Assembly (NCBI RefSeq): GCF_000711695.1
Contig: NW_013546876.1
Coordinates: 1-32,655, forward strand
Source: Tilletiaria anomala UBC 951
Taxonomy: Eukaryota > Basidiomycota > Exobasidiomycetes > Georgefischeriales > Tilletiariaceae
Direction of reading: 5' to 3'
Length of the DNA stretch: 32,655 nucleotides
Shown one piece after another: positions 22,201 to 32,348 of this stretch. Made by a program: the position numbers and the translations under genes. The notes under the pieces are model-generated. The model searched no databases. It was not told the origin of the DNA and saw only the letters and a list, made by a program, of their open reading frames with translations. Position 1 is the first letter of the stretch. Each line of letters starts with the position of its first letter.

Positions 22201-23916
22201 CAGCCTCTGTTTTGGACAAAGGTACAGGGATCCTCACTTAACCAGACAGTATGGAGCGATCTTCCATCCTCCATGCCGCAACTACAGATTGAGGATCTTG
22301 ACAAACTGTTCGCGATTTCTTCCTCAAAACCAGCCGCGCCGGCAGCACAGAAGGTCGCCAAGAAGTCTTTGACAACGCTCATCGACCATAACAGAGCGCA
22401 TAATATTGGTATCCTGCTTGTTCGGGTCAAAATGAACTTTTCGCAGATTCGCCAGGCATTCCTTGAAGTCAGCGACACTTCGCTCTCCCTCGACAACCTC
22501 AAAGCCTTGAAGTCTTGTTTACCAACTTCTGACGAGTTGGAGATTGTGCGGGACTTCTCCGGTGACGTCAGTACGTTGAGTCGAGCGGATCAATACTTCA
22601 AACATATCCTTGGCATCCCGCGTCTTGCCGAGCGGCTGGACTGCATGCTGTACTCCAGGACATTTGAGCTAGGCATCGAGGAAATCAAGCCAGAGCTCAA
22701 GATTCTCCGCGAGGCGATTGACGAGGTCAAAACATGTGGAAAGCTCAAGAAAGTTCTGCAGGTGAGCGAATTACCTATATTGTTAGAGGTGGCGGCCGCT
22801 GAGTGCTCAATGTCGAATTCTTAGACGGTGCTCATCATCGGCAACGTATTGAATAACTCGACGTTCCGAGGCGCCGCTGCCGGATTCCAGTTCAATGATG
22901 TGCTCAAGCTGCGCGACACAAAGCCAGTCAATGCCAGTAAGGAAACGCCAACACTGCTCCACTACCTTGTGCGTCAACTCAACCGGAACGACAAGAGTCT
23001 AGTCGGATTCTTGGATGACTGTGCACACGTTGAAGCGGCCGCTAGGGTCTCAACACAGTCACTGGCAACCTCCATTAGCACCTTGGTCGCTGGCCACCGC
23101 GTTGTCCGCGATGAGATCGAGATCCTAGAGCGCAGCAAGGTATCTACCGCTGGTGATCAGTTCTTGCCCGTCATGAGCAAATTCCGCGACGAGAGCGCTA
23201 GCCAGATCACGGCATTGCAAGCCGCGCAGAAGACCATTTTTGCAGACCTGGACAGGCTTGTTGCTTACTTCGGCGAAGACCCAACGCAATCGAAGCCAGA
23301 AGATTTCTTCGCCACGCTGGCAAGCTTTGGTCAAGCTTTGATGCGCGCAGAGGTGGACATTTTGGAGTCAGACAGACGCGCGGAGATCGAAGCGAAGCGG
23401 AATGCTCGCAGCAAGGGCTTCTTGCGGCAGATTTGGGGTCCAGAAGTCAGAGGACCTCTTGCCGCGCTGCAAGAGACGCAGAGTGGCGAGGCTGCGGCCA
23501 ACGTGCTGACGCCGGAAGTCACACCGTCTCTTGTTCCTGCCTCAGTCGCTGCTGCCTCGGACCAGGAGGCCGATGAGGCGGCAGACCAATTCAATCCCAC
23601 GGATGACGTGACACCAACAGGCTCGCGCTTCCGATCATTAGGGACCGTTGGAGGAGGCACGCTTGGCCGACGCAACAGACATGCAGCACGGGATCCATCG
23701 CTATCAACTCTCGTGTCTCCCGATGTTGGCGACGAGGATGTGCGTCGCAGCTATGGTCGCGGCCGCGGTCACTTCGACGAGGCCCTCAGGGAACTTCGCA
23801 GTGGTGCACGTTCGCGAGAACAGCAGCCCATCGACTCCGGACGGAAGAGTTTGCGCAGACAAGACACGGTCCGCGAGCGTCGCCCCTTGTCTCGCGTCTT
23901 CCTTGATGGCTCATAG
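16201..23916 (+). CDS. Diaphanous-type formin, actin nucleator (5 exons)
   Basis: Exons 16201-16639, 16710-19441, 19522-22143, 22204-22761 and 22825-23916 join in frame to 2480 residues. Introns are 70, 80, 60 and 63 bp; the first has GTGGGT and TTTCAG and moves the frame so that the two overlapping open frames near 16640-16740 become one protein. Order of domains: a Ser/Ala/Gly-rich N-terminus; GTPase-binding domain from about residue 733 (LERRFEVLIQDLGIKGPSRA); FH3 armadillo region about 960-1346, with LMNTELGFERVLERPNLVNS across intron 2; coiled coil about 1363-1643; FH1 with several polyproline runs about 1686-1931; FH2 about 1932-2315, starting PLFWTKVQGSSLNQ and containing IIGNVLNNSTFRG; and near residue 2435 a DAD-like tail (FDEALRELRSGARSRE then basic residues). 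This is the layout of autoinhibited, Rho/Cdc42-regulated formins (Bni1, SepA, Drf1 type) that build actin cables and rings. The N-terminal 730 residues match no domain I know. ATG 16201 has good context (CAGCATGG). Confidence 0.92.
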
Positions 23917-23951
23917 CACGTGTATGTACTGTAGGATGAATTGCATCTGCA

Positions 23952-25408
23952 TCAAGGCGCCGCCACTTCCTCGCAGACTTCTTTGAATGCAGGCGCCACC
24001 TGCTTCCGTGTTGCCTTGAGATTCTTCTGCTCCCAGATACGAACAAAATTTCCAACTTGCTCCTTTGGAGAAATGTCGGCCACATTTAGTTTCTCCATGT
24101 GAAGCTCTTCTCGCTTTTCTTTCTCAATCCTCGTCATGACCTCTACCACGGCTGTGAGCTCGCCTTCGCTCGGAGCCCGAGCATACATAAGCGCCTGTCG
24201 TCTGAAGGTGGACTCGTCCATGAATGAGCACAAGATGCCAAGAAAGTGTATGTTTGTCTCTTTGCAGAACTTTTCGCAGTCTTGTAAGAATGGTTCCTCA
24301 CTGTCCCTCCTGGTCCAAGCATCGAGGCTCCAGGGTACGGAGGTGAGGCCAACGCGCCATGGCTTGGAGGGGTTGGCACTCGGCCATTCGTACTGCTTGT
24401 AGTCTCTTCTGCACAAATCGCGCATATTCAAATGCGAGACGCCATCCTTGGCCTTGGAAAGCGCGTCATGAAAGATGTCGAGGCGTTTAGGTTGACCTTC
24501 GAGGGCGGTCGTAGAGAGCAAGCTCATCAACGTTGATGAGCCCAGGTCGGCGAATGGCGTGAGAAGCTGTGCTGCTTCGCGATCCACCGCCTTCGCCTTT
24601 CCTATTGCAGGATCGAGGTTGTGCGTATCAATGGCGATGGCAGACAGGAGCAGCCTCGAAATTTCAGCACCGGCGTCTACTTTTGAGAGCTCGTCTTTGA
24701 AATGCATGGCGATCAGTGAAGCGCACGAGCCACAGTCGGTAGGGCGTGACACAATGCGCGGCAAAGCGGTGGCGTACAACGTTTCGTCTGCGTGGCTGTT
24801 ACCGCCAGAACACGACCTCAGCGAATGAGTGCCGTAAGAAAAAGAGGCGGGACATGGTCTCACTGATCAATCACGGCCTTTACGTCCACGTTGCCCTTCC
24901 ACCGTGCTGACAGTTTGCAGTGGTCTACAAGTGCAGCCTCGACTCTACCCTCATTTCTCTCAGCCTCTTCCCATCGTGTAAAGTCGTCCAAGGAGATGAC
25001 GTTCTGTTCGTCAATTAAGCAAGCCTTGAGCGCAAGCTGGTTTTCGAGGCGAAGTTTAAAGTCTGCTTGCGCCGTCTGAACGAGAGGGAGCCACGGTCTG
25101 TCGGCCGGTGTGCGTTGATGCGAGAGGTAGGCGAATGCAATCGCGCACGCGAGTGAGTCGAGATCTCCGGCTTCGTTGCCCATGACAACACGAAGACCAC
25201 CAGCTTGTGCTCGTGACGTCGCAGTCAGGAGTGCCTCGCGTGTGGTGCGCAAAAAGTGATTTAGCGGCGTGTGAGGCAGGTCCGTCATGGTGCGAATGGC
25301 GACTTCGGAGAACTTGGCACGGTGGGGAAACAACGAAGTGCGAGTCAAGCCGAGGCCAAGAGGAGAATGGGTGAAGTGCAGCTGTGAAGCGATCCGAAAT
25401 GCTGACAT
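23952..25408 (-). CDS. PPX1: Exopolyphosphatase Ppx1, DHH phosphoesterase family (2 exons)
   Basis: Exons 25408-24864 and 24795-23952 with a 68 bp intron (24796-24863; GTGAGA donor, CAG acceptor). Ppx1 removes terminal phosphates from inorganic polyphosphate using divalent metal. From the inner ATG at 25288 the protein has 422 residues, close to yeast Ppx1 (397). Visible motifs are GNEAGDLDS (residues 37-45), the metal-binding DHHAD (141-145) and CGSCASLIA; the DHHA2 part follows. The intron falls inside the codon of the first His of DHHAD, so unspliced transcript loses the active site. The outer ATG at 25408 adds 40 residues, Arg/Ser/Phe-rich with only one acidic residue, which looks like a mitochondrial presequence. 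Its start context is weak (C at -3), while the inner start is strong (CACCATGA). Leaky scanning could therefore make mitochondrial and cytosolic forms. The stop codon is 35 bp from that of the convergent formin. Confidence 0.92.
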
Positions 25409-25830
25409 GGGCTTTGCAGGGCCAGGTTCTACACTGTGGCGAAATATATCGCTGGATGCGCTCCTTGATTGGGTTTCGCATCAACTTTCGGTCGCCTTGA
25501 GCTCCTCCGGCCTAACGCGCACGTGTGGCTGGTGGCCGCTTCCTTCCTAAAGCGAGCTCATGATGACCGCTATGGCTGGAACAGTGACCATCTCATCCTT
25601 CAGATCTTAACAATACATGCATAGCAAGGGGAAGGGCTCGAATTCTCGTGTACAAGCCAAAGCGCCCATCCTATCCCATCATACTGTGAGATGTACATAT
25701 GTGAATTCAAAGTATGCCATCAGGCTTGATAATACACAATACAGAGAGATGTAAGAAATGTCTGTCGATTTAAGCCACCAGACAGCTAAGCCCAATCTCC
25801 AGCGATCTAAGGCCAGCTGCCTGGATAGCA

Positions 25831-26245
25831 ATGCCGCTTAATCGGCCGCACCGACTTGCGGAATACAATATTCAGCATTATTCTTGCAGTGTACCAGGAA
25901 CCGCTAAGCACCTCGATGGAGTGTTGCGGGCAGAAAAATCACTGCGAACATATAGAGCGTGGTCTTGTAGGATGCTGCTTGCAGCTTTTGTGAGTGTAGG
26001 CCGTGCAAATTGTGACACCATGATGTATAAGGCTAGCTCAGAGCCTGCGACGGTGCGAAATGTACGACGACATAAGGAGGTTCGCTCTGAGAGCATCATG
26101 GGCCGCTCACGTCGTCGATAACATCTCCCATCGTTGCGACCTGGAGCACCACATGCACATCACGCGTTGTCTCTACTCTTTGGAAGAGGTAAACGCGTCG
26201 TTGTTGGAATTGAGCAGCCTGATGGGCTTCTGCCGCAATGACTAA
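25831..26245 (+). CDS. Candidate overlooked small helical protein (2 exons)
   Basis: ATG at 25831 (A-tract context, G at -3) opens 53 codons that end exactly at a GTGAGT donor (25990). Removing 25990-26041 (52 bp, acceptor CTCAG) continues in phase into 26042-26245, giving about 120 residues ending MGFCRND. The joined region from about residue 34 on reads as an amphipathic helical protein (for example RMLLAAFSLRRCEMYDDIRR, then LEEVNASLLELSSLMGF). An AT-rich stretch lies upstream. Against it: an alternative AG precedes the acceptor, the branch site is weak, two ACGCGT motifs fall inside, and I recognise no family. The second exon alone has an ATG at 26060 and could be a 61-residue protein. 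Confidence 0.3.
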
Positions 26246-26392
26246 GTATGAACCTCAGACCTTTGACTGGTGGTGAAAAAGAGAGATGGAGTCAAGAGGC
26301 AAGAAGAAAGTGAAGGAAATTTTAAAGTTGGCAGAGAAGAAATGGGCGTAGGGCAAACGCGAGGCGCTGTCACGTGACAATAGCCGACGCGT
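26162..26392. promoter_or_regulatory. Cluster of MluI cell-cycle boxes upstream of kinesin-5
   Basis: ACGCGT occurs at 26162-26167, 26193-26198 and 26387-26392, with a one-base variant ACGCGA at 26357-26362, all 225 to 455 bases before the kinesin-5 ATG. By chance this palindrome is expected about once per 4 kb. These are binding sites for MBF-type (Mbp1/Swi6) regulators of G1/S genes (family knowledge). They would fit cell-cycle-timed expression of a spindle motor; this is inferred from sequence only. Confidence 0.4.
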
Positions 26393-26616
26393 CGAGGTTC
26401 ACGCTGGAGCGAGGCAACACAGAAAGTCGCGACTCCCTGCCAAAAGCTCACAAGTCTCCATCCAACTTCTCCCCTTTCACTACATACACGCCATCCATAT
26501 GCCCTGATCCTCGTACCGCAACGAGTCGCAGACATCTAGTGCTAATAAACGCTCGCGAAGTGTCTTCGACTCCTTGGCGAGGCGCTTGGATAGTGCTGCG
26601 CGAGACGCTCAGAGCC

Positions 26617-29600
26617 ATGCCGCCGTTGAAAAGAGTGCCCTCGTCGTCGACGCTGGGACGCGCGCCGACTGCATCAACATCAGTCCGAGGCGCTAAGCCG
26701 CCTCTGAGCAGCTCGTCGAACCTGGGCCGGCCGTCTACTGTGCTTGGAATCAGATCGACTTCTGGCGCTGCAAGTTCATCGAAGGGTGCCGGCAGCGGTC
26801 CTTCTTCAAGTCATGGAGGTGCCACAGGGAGTGCAGATACGCGTGAGAGGCGCGAAGGGGAAGGCATCAAGGTATTCGTCCGTGTTAGGTGAGGTTAGGC
26901 AAAGCGCGTCACTCGTCGGACTTGGAGATGGTCTAACCCCTATTCCTTCTCAGAGGACACGCTTCGAGCGAGCCACCCGTGACAAACTCAATCCTCTCCA
27001 CAGCCGGGCCAAGGGGGCATCAGATCCACGTCGCACTGGACCAACCTGTCGTCTCATCAGCTTCGTCCGCGGCTGCAGCTGCAGCGCTCGCCTCTGATCC
27101 CGGACAAGAGAGGACGTACACGTTCGATGGGGTGTTTGGACCGGACGCAGACCAGGGGCTTGTGTATCAGGATGTCGTAGTTCCCATCCTTAATGACGTG
27201 TTGAACGGCTACAAGTGCACTATCTTTGCATATGGCCAGACTGGAACAGGCAAAACGTGAGTACACATTTGGCATGAACAGCATATCGGGCGGAAGCGTG
27301 CTGACAACACTTCGCAGACATACGATGGAAGGTAACCTCGAATCCAAAGGCACCTTTCATTTTGACGCTGGCATCATCCCTCGCACCCTTGATCGCCTTT
27401 TCCACCAGGTGGAGATGGACAAAGAGCGTGAATTGAGCGTGCGGGCGACATTCCTCGAGCTATACAATGAGGACCTACGTGATCTCCTCTCGCCGGACTT
27501 TTCGGCCCCTGGTGCCAGCACAGGCATAGGGAAAGGAGGAAGCAGCAACCTCAAGATTTTCGAGTCTAAAGATGGCCCCCAGGTACAGGGTGTGTGGGAG
27601 ACACCGATTTCTAGCGCTGAAGAAGGCTTGAAGCTGCTACGACAAGGGAGTGAAAGGCGCCAAGTGGCAGCCACGAATTGCAATGACGTGTCCAGGTGCG
27701 TAGGAGCAAGGCCATAGTACGTTTAATGATATTGCTATTGACCTTCAGCCTCGCGCGTCGCTCGATAGCCGCTCGCATTCCATCTTCACACTCACCGTCT
27801 ACACTCGTGACACGTCACCGAACGCGAAAGACAACGACCTTCTCAAAGTGGGCAAGTTATACTTGGTTGATTTGGCAGGCTCCGAAAGCATCGAGCGATC
27901 AGGCGCAAAGGAGAAGGGAGCTCGCGAGGCAGGGATGATCAACAAGAGCTTGCTAACGCTCGGGAGGGTCATCAATGCACTTGTAGAGGGCAGTGCTCAC
28001 GTCCCATATAGGCAAGCCACATGAAGCGTATTTACCGAAGCGTTTGCATCTTGCTGATGGCCTGCGCTTCTGCAGGGAATCCAACTTGACGCGACTGCTC
28101 CAGGACTCGCTTGGTGGCGGCCACAAGACCTCAATCATTGCCACCGTTTCGCAGGCAAAGAGCAATGTCGAAGAAACACTTTCTACGCTCGACTACGCTC
28201 TGCGAGCAAAATCCATCAAAAACCGCCCTGAGCTCAATGCTAAGCTCAATCGCCCTGCGCTGGTCAAGGATCTCGAGAATATGGTCAAGGTATTGCAAGC
28301 CGATCTCCGTGCCTGCATTCAGCAGAGCGGGCGGTACATCAGCGAGGAGAATTACTCGCGTATGCTTAGTGACCACGACGCGACACAACGGCAGAGAGAC
28401 GAGTTTAAGCGCGAGGTCGAGGTGGAAAAGAGTAAGGTGTCGAGCATAGCTGAGCAGGTGGAGCATATGGCTCAGAGAGATGTCAAGAGGCAGGCGGAGA
28501 ATACTGAGCTGAGGAGCGCGCTGGAGAAGAGTCAAGCAGAGGCAAGGAGCTTACGGAAGGAGCTCAGCGCCGCGCATAGCAGAGTGGAGGCCTTGTCTGA
28601 AAGCGAACGGATACTATTTATGACTGCACAAGAGCTGCAGGCAGACGGAGCAAGGAGTGTAGCTGACAATGAGGGTCTTATCGCTAAGATCGGTGAGTTC
28701 AATTGTTTTAGGTTCATGCAAGGTTCTGACTGACGACTATATCTGCTCATCCAGCTCGTCAAACGAGCAGCGAAAAGGACATCTTCTCTGGCATCATGGC
28801 GTACCAGCTCAGTCTGAAGTCACACCTTTCAGAAATTGAAAATAGCGCTCTGGTCATTACCACCAGCACCGACAGCTTCTGTCAACGGAGTAGCGAGTCT
28901 GTGTCGAGCTATGCAGCGCAGCGCACAGAGGAGGAGAATGCTCGAAAAGCGACGCTGCAAGGGCACGCCGAGGCGATCAATAGCATCATGCAGACTCTGC
29001 ATCAGCAGCGGGGGTCAACGGATGGTGCCCTAGCACAGCTCTGCGATGCTCTTTCCAGCCTGCTGGGAAGCATCGCGAAAGAGGGTGAAGAGACTCTGGC
29101 TAAGTACGAGCAGTCGACGAGTCAGCTCTTTTCACAGCTCTCGGATCATCTTCGAGCCAATCGCAAAGAGGTTGAGAAAGCTGCGCGAGTTTCAACGGCT
29201 AATGCCGACGAGATCGTCACGCTCGTCGGGCAGCATCTCGCGCAGCTTAAGGGAGAGCTTGACGACCTCAAAGCACGCATCGATAATTCTGCAAAAGAGT
29301 GGAAGGACACGCTCGAGCAGCAGCAGGCGACAGAAGCAGAGGAAATTGCAGACTGGGATTCTGGGCTGGAACAGGTCGTCGAGCATCTCGTAGCAATCAG
29401 CAGGAGAACCAAGGCACACAGAGAAGCGAGAGTGACGCGACTGATCGAGCACGCTGCGCGGAGCGCCGAGCATCGCGCGAGTAGGTTAAGCGAGGTCGAT
29501 GTCATTCAAGCCGAGTGTGAAGCGCTCTGGAACGAGCTCGACGGCCGGCAGGGTGTGTTGCGCAAGGGCTACGAGGAGATTCACTCCACGCTCAAGACAC

Positions 29601-30696
29601 ATGAGAGGAGCCTTAAAGGCGAAATGCACGGCTTGGAGCAGACCGTTTCGAACGCTCTGCAAGACCAGGTGTCACACCTAGCAAGAGGCGCAGTGGGTTT
29701 GCAGGAGCAGCTAGCATGTGGTGAGCTATGAGCTGCAAACTGCGTTCCACATCCGGACACAGCTTACGCAAGTCTTGCGCTCTTTCAGGACGGGCTGATG
29801 TTTCAAGCGCGCTAGATCAAGGCCACGGAAGCGCCATGTCGATCGCTCAGATGGCAAGAGAGATTGTTGGCAGCGGTGTCGCTCATGCAGAGGGATCGTT
29901 AGACGCTGCATCCAAACTCGCAGAGACGTGCCGAGGAGAACTGATGTTGCACTCTGCCAGCATGCTTGCGAAGGCCCAAGAAGTCGAATTGTGCACTACG
30001 CAGATCCGTTCTGACGTTATGTCTCAGCTGGAGCAAGGCCTCCGGCCATACGCACCTCTGGGGTCGACGCCGAGCAAGCGCCAGTACAACTTTAACCGCA
30101 CACTCCAACTGGCATCGCAGTCTGGCATACGCTCTGCGCGCTCGTCTGTGCAGTTGAACGCGAATGCATCCTTTTCGTCGCAAGCGACCATGACGGGTCC
30201 GCGCGGTTCAGAGATCGGCCGGATGGCTTCGACGCTTCGCAACTTCCTCCCGGGCGTCGTCACCGGCGGCGCCGGCCACACGAGCCACAACTCCTCTGCG
30301 CCAGGTGACACGACAGCGACATCCATCGCATCGCATGTGCTGGCCGTGCCAGGCAGCGGCAGCGGTGGCGGCGGTGCGTTGCAGGATCTCAGCAAGAGCC
30401 TCAACGTACCGCGTGGCACGCATGCAACGGGCACCAGCGGAGGCAAGGCTGCAGCGGCGAGCAAGAAGAGTGCTGGCTTTGTTGGAGCTGGAGCAACAGA
30501 TGCGCCTGCTTTAGACAAAGACGAAGAAGACGACTACGTTTTCGGCGAGGACGACGACATGAACGCCATCGACACAAGCTTGGGCGCCATCAAGCGCTCT
30601 CATATGGATATGAAGGCCAGCGCAACGGCCTTCACCGCCGCCGCCGTGGACGTCGCTGCTGGGTCAGGGCCACGGAGCAAGCGCCTCAAGGCGTGA
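26617..30696 (+). CDS. KIN5: Kinesin-5 spindle motor (BimC/Cut7/Eg5 family; 7 exons)
   Basis: Exons 26617-26888, 26954-27256, 27318-27695, 27769-28011, 28076-28692, 28755-29720 and 29789-30696 join in frame to 1228 residues. Kinesin-5 forms bipolar tetramers that slide antiparallel microtubules apart to set up the spindle. A Ser-rich head (1-83) precedes the motor: [10 protein letters not shown] (from 84), P-loop GQTGTGKT (185-192), switch I NDVSSRSHS (314-322), switch II DLAGSE (352-357), then [19 protein letters not shown]. An Ala/Ser-rich insertion ([18 protein letters not shown]) sits in the motor before [11 protein letters not shown] long coiled-coil stalk follows. At about 1017-1032 is the BimC box [16 protein letters not shown], whose TP (Thr1020) is the expected Cdk1 site. 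The tail has an acidic patch ([13 protein letters not shown]) and ends in basic SKRLKA. Introns are 61-73 bp; the fourth is GC-AG. ATG 26617 is the first usable one in frame. Confidence 0.95.
28012..28075 (+). other. GC-AG intron inside the kinesin-5 motor domain
   Basis: Conserved kinesin sequence [13 protein letters not shown] demands joining CCATATAG (exon end 28011) to GGAATCC (exon start 28076). The base pair after the exon is GC, in the context AG|GCAAGC, not GT. The acceptor is TTCTGCAG, with GCTGATG about 20 bases before it as a branch-like site. No GT lies close enough to keep the conserved residues. GC-AG introns are a known minor class spliced by the U2 spliceosome and usually carry a strong AG|GCAAG donor, as here. 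All other introns found in this window start with GT. Confidence 0.85.
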
Positions 30697-30944
30697 TACG
30701 TGCGCCATTTCGGAACTCTTCTTGCCTTGCTGGTATACTCATCACATACCATCTCACACACGCCTTGCACGCGAAGCTTGCATGTATTTCTTTCCCTGTC
30801 TGATCTAAATCGAGCGGTATACCCATTTAGCCGCCCATAGAGGACCCGCCTAGCCCCTGCCTGCCCCTTGAATATCGGACATGGAGCGTGAAACGTGACA
30901 GACGAAAGGTACTGCTGGCGGCGAACGGTGACAGTTCTGAGAAG

Positions 30945-32242
30945 AGGGGAGCTCATGCAAAACACAGCATACGACGCGACGCGCTCTCGATGATGCATGC
31001 TTTTGTGGTGGTAAAGTGATGCATTGGACCTTGCAAGGGGTGAATACAAAGGTGGACGACTCGAGAAGGATGAGTGCAGTTGCCAGCAGTGGCTGACCCG
31101 AGGCGGACGGCAGCCGACGTGACGACCCCCAACCCGTGCCTGCGTATTTGTCCACTTTTCAGAGGGAGCTCAATCACAATGAAAGTGCCGCCGCCCGCAA
31201 TGACGACAGTGAGTAGACAAGTACCGACTGCGGAGGCTATGCGCTGCAAGATCATCGTGTGAACTCTTGAAAAGGGCAAAGAGAAAACAAGCACGCCACA
31301 CTCCCACAGTCCGCGCTGGGCTAACGACGAGTTAGAAGAATGACCAGTGTTCGTCAAACCATCTCCGTCGACTGTCGAGTTGCACGGCGAGGGGAGGGGA
31401 GTGGTCCCTCGAGCTGACAGGAGTGTCCACGCCCTTCGGCAAGTCGGCAAGCAAGTCGTGGATCGACCCGAGTACATACGATGCATACGTGGATATGATT
31501 CGGCCATGTCACGGGGGCGCATGGCAGGGTACAGGGTCTGGCTCTATCCTCTGGGCTCTCCCTGTAGCTTCTTTGGATGCGAATCAGAATGTCACTCTCT
31601 GTATCAGTGTACGTGTTGTGGAGGTCGACATCCTCCCTGCATTTGTCAACCCTTCCCAGCCTCCTGCCACTCGCTCCGTCGGGCACAACTCACTCTCACT
31701 CCTCCGCCCCCTCACTTGCCACGGCCCATTGTCAAGCCGCCGACCAGCCAGCAAGCCTTGTGCGCTGCGGGCACTGCCGGCCTCCGGGAAGGAGGCAGCG
31801 CGTCATCGGCGCCATCTCGCTCCGAAAGCCTGGCCGCCACGTATGACGGAGACCGAATATTTGCACCGCGCACGAGCCAGCAGTTATCCTGGCACGAATC
31901 ACTGGAACGGCGCCGCCCAGTGCCCATGCTTCTGACCGCTGGCGAGGCCTGGCCAGAGCCCTCTGCACGGATCATGCAATCATCATCTTCCGGATCAATA
32001 GTGAGGCTGCTGCACACTAGGTCCAGTCGTGACTCTCATGTCAGCGCTCTCTTCGTCTCTCGACGCTCTGGTGTACTGCGGCCTGCGCATGGGCCATCCT
32101 ACCTACTAATCTACCGCAATCTCGCCTTCCGTCGTCCTCACGCCGACAATGAGCGGGTATCCGGGTGGCTTTCGTTGCTTGTTGCTGCTTTGTCCTTTTG
32201 TGGAGCGTGGCATGTATATATAGAGGAAGGCTTGCAGCCCCT
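30945..32242. promoter_or_regulatory. Scattered stress-response-like pentamers (AGGGG/CCCCT)
   Basis: AGGGG at 30945-30949, 31036-31040, 31390-31394 and 31395-31399, and CCCCT at 31708-31712 and 32238-32242; two more CCCCT lie at 30854 and 30864. The yeast STRE is this pentamer and is bound by Msn2/Msn4-type factors, which control DDR48 in yeast (family knowledge). The doublet at 31390-31399 is the best candidate. A pentamer is expected by chance about three times on the two strands over this length, so the evidence is modest. Confidence 0.3.
32215..32223 (+). promoter_or_regulatory. TATA box of the Ddr48-like gene
   Basis: TATATATAG lies 126 to 134 bases upstream of the ATG at 32349, the classic distance and form for a strongly inducible fungal gene. 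The leader after it is C- and T-rich. Confidence 0.7.
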
Positions 32243-32348
32243 TCCCTGCGAGCACGTTGCACCATCGCCTTGACTCGCACAGCATTGAATCCCCACTTCA
32301 ACGCAATCTAGCATCCCCACCACTTCCACTTTACACACTCTCGCCACC

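Larger units (their letters stand above)
25409..26616. other. Divergent region between PPX1 and kinesin-5
   Basis: 1.2 kb between two divergent starts. Bases 25600-25790 are AT-rich and resemble the 3-prime untranslated sequence seen elsewhere in the window. A possible small two-exon gene lies at 25831-26245. Bases 26340-26616 form the kinesin-5 promoter and leader, including CACGTG at 26371-26376 and ACGCGT boxes. The kinesin frame is open upstream to 26374 but has no ATG before 26617. Confidence 0.5.
30697..32348. other. Intergenic region between kinesin-5 and the Ddr48-like gene
   Basis: 1.65 kb with no confident gene. A plus-strand frame of 308 codons (31347-32273) has no ATG start and runs over the TATA box of the next gene, so it is rejected. 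A minus-strand frame (31522-30953) contains a hydrophobic stretch starting MILQRIASAVGTCLLTVV (around 31246) that could be a membrane segment, but there is no family match. Two ACGCG cores lie at 30973-30982. Confidence 0.5.

Noticed and set aside
30953-31522. Minus-strand frame with a hydrophobic membrane-like segment
   Set aside because: No family match and the rest of the frame is not protein-like. A plus-strand acceptor-like tract overlaps it, so the signal is ambiguous.
31347-32273. 308-codon plus-strand open frame before the Ddr48-like gene
   Set aside because: No ATG at its start, no domain, and it reads through the TATA box of the next gene; overlapping long frames exist on the other strand, which suggests chance.
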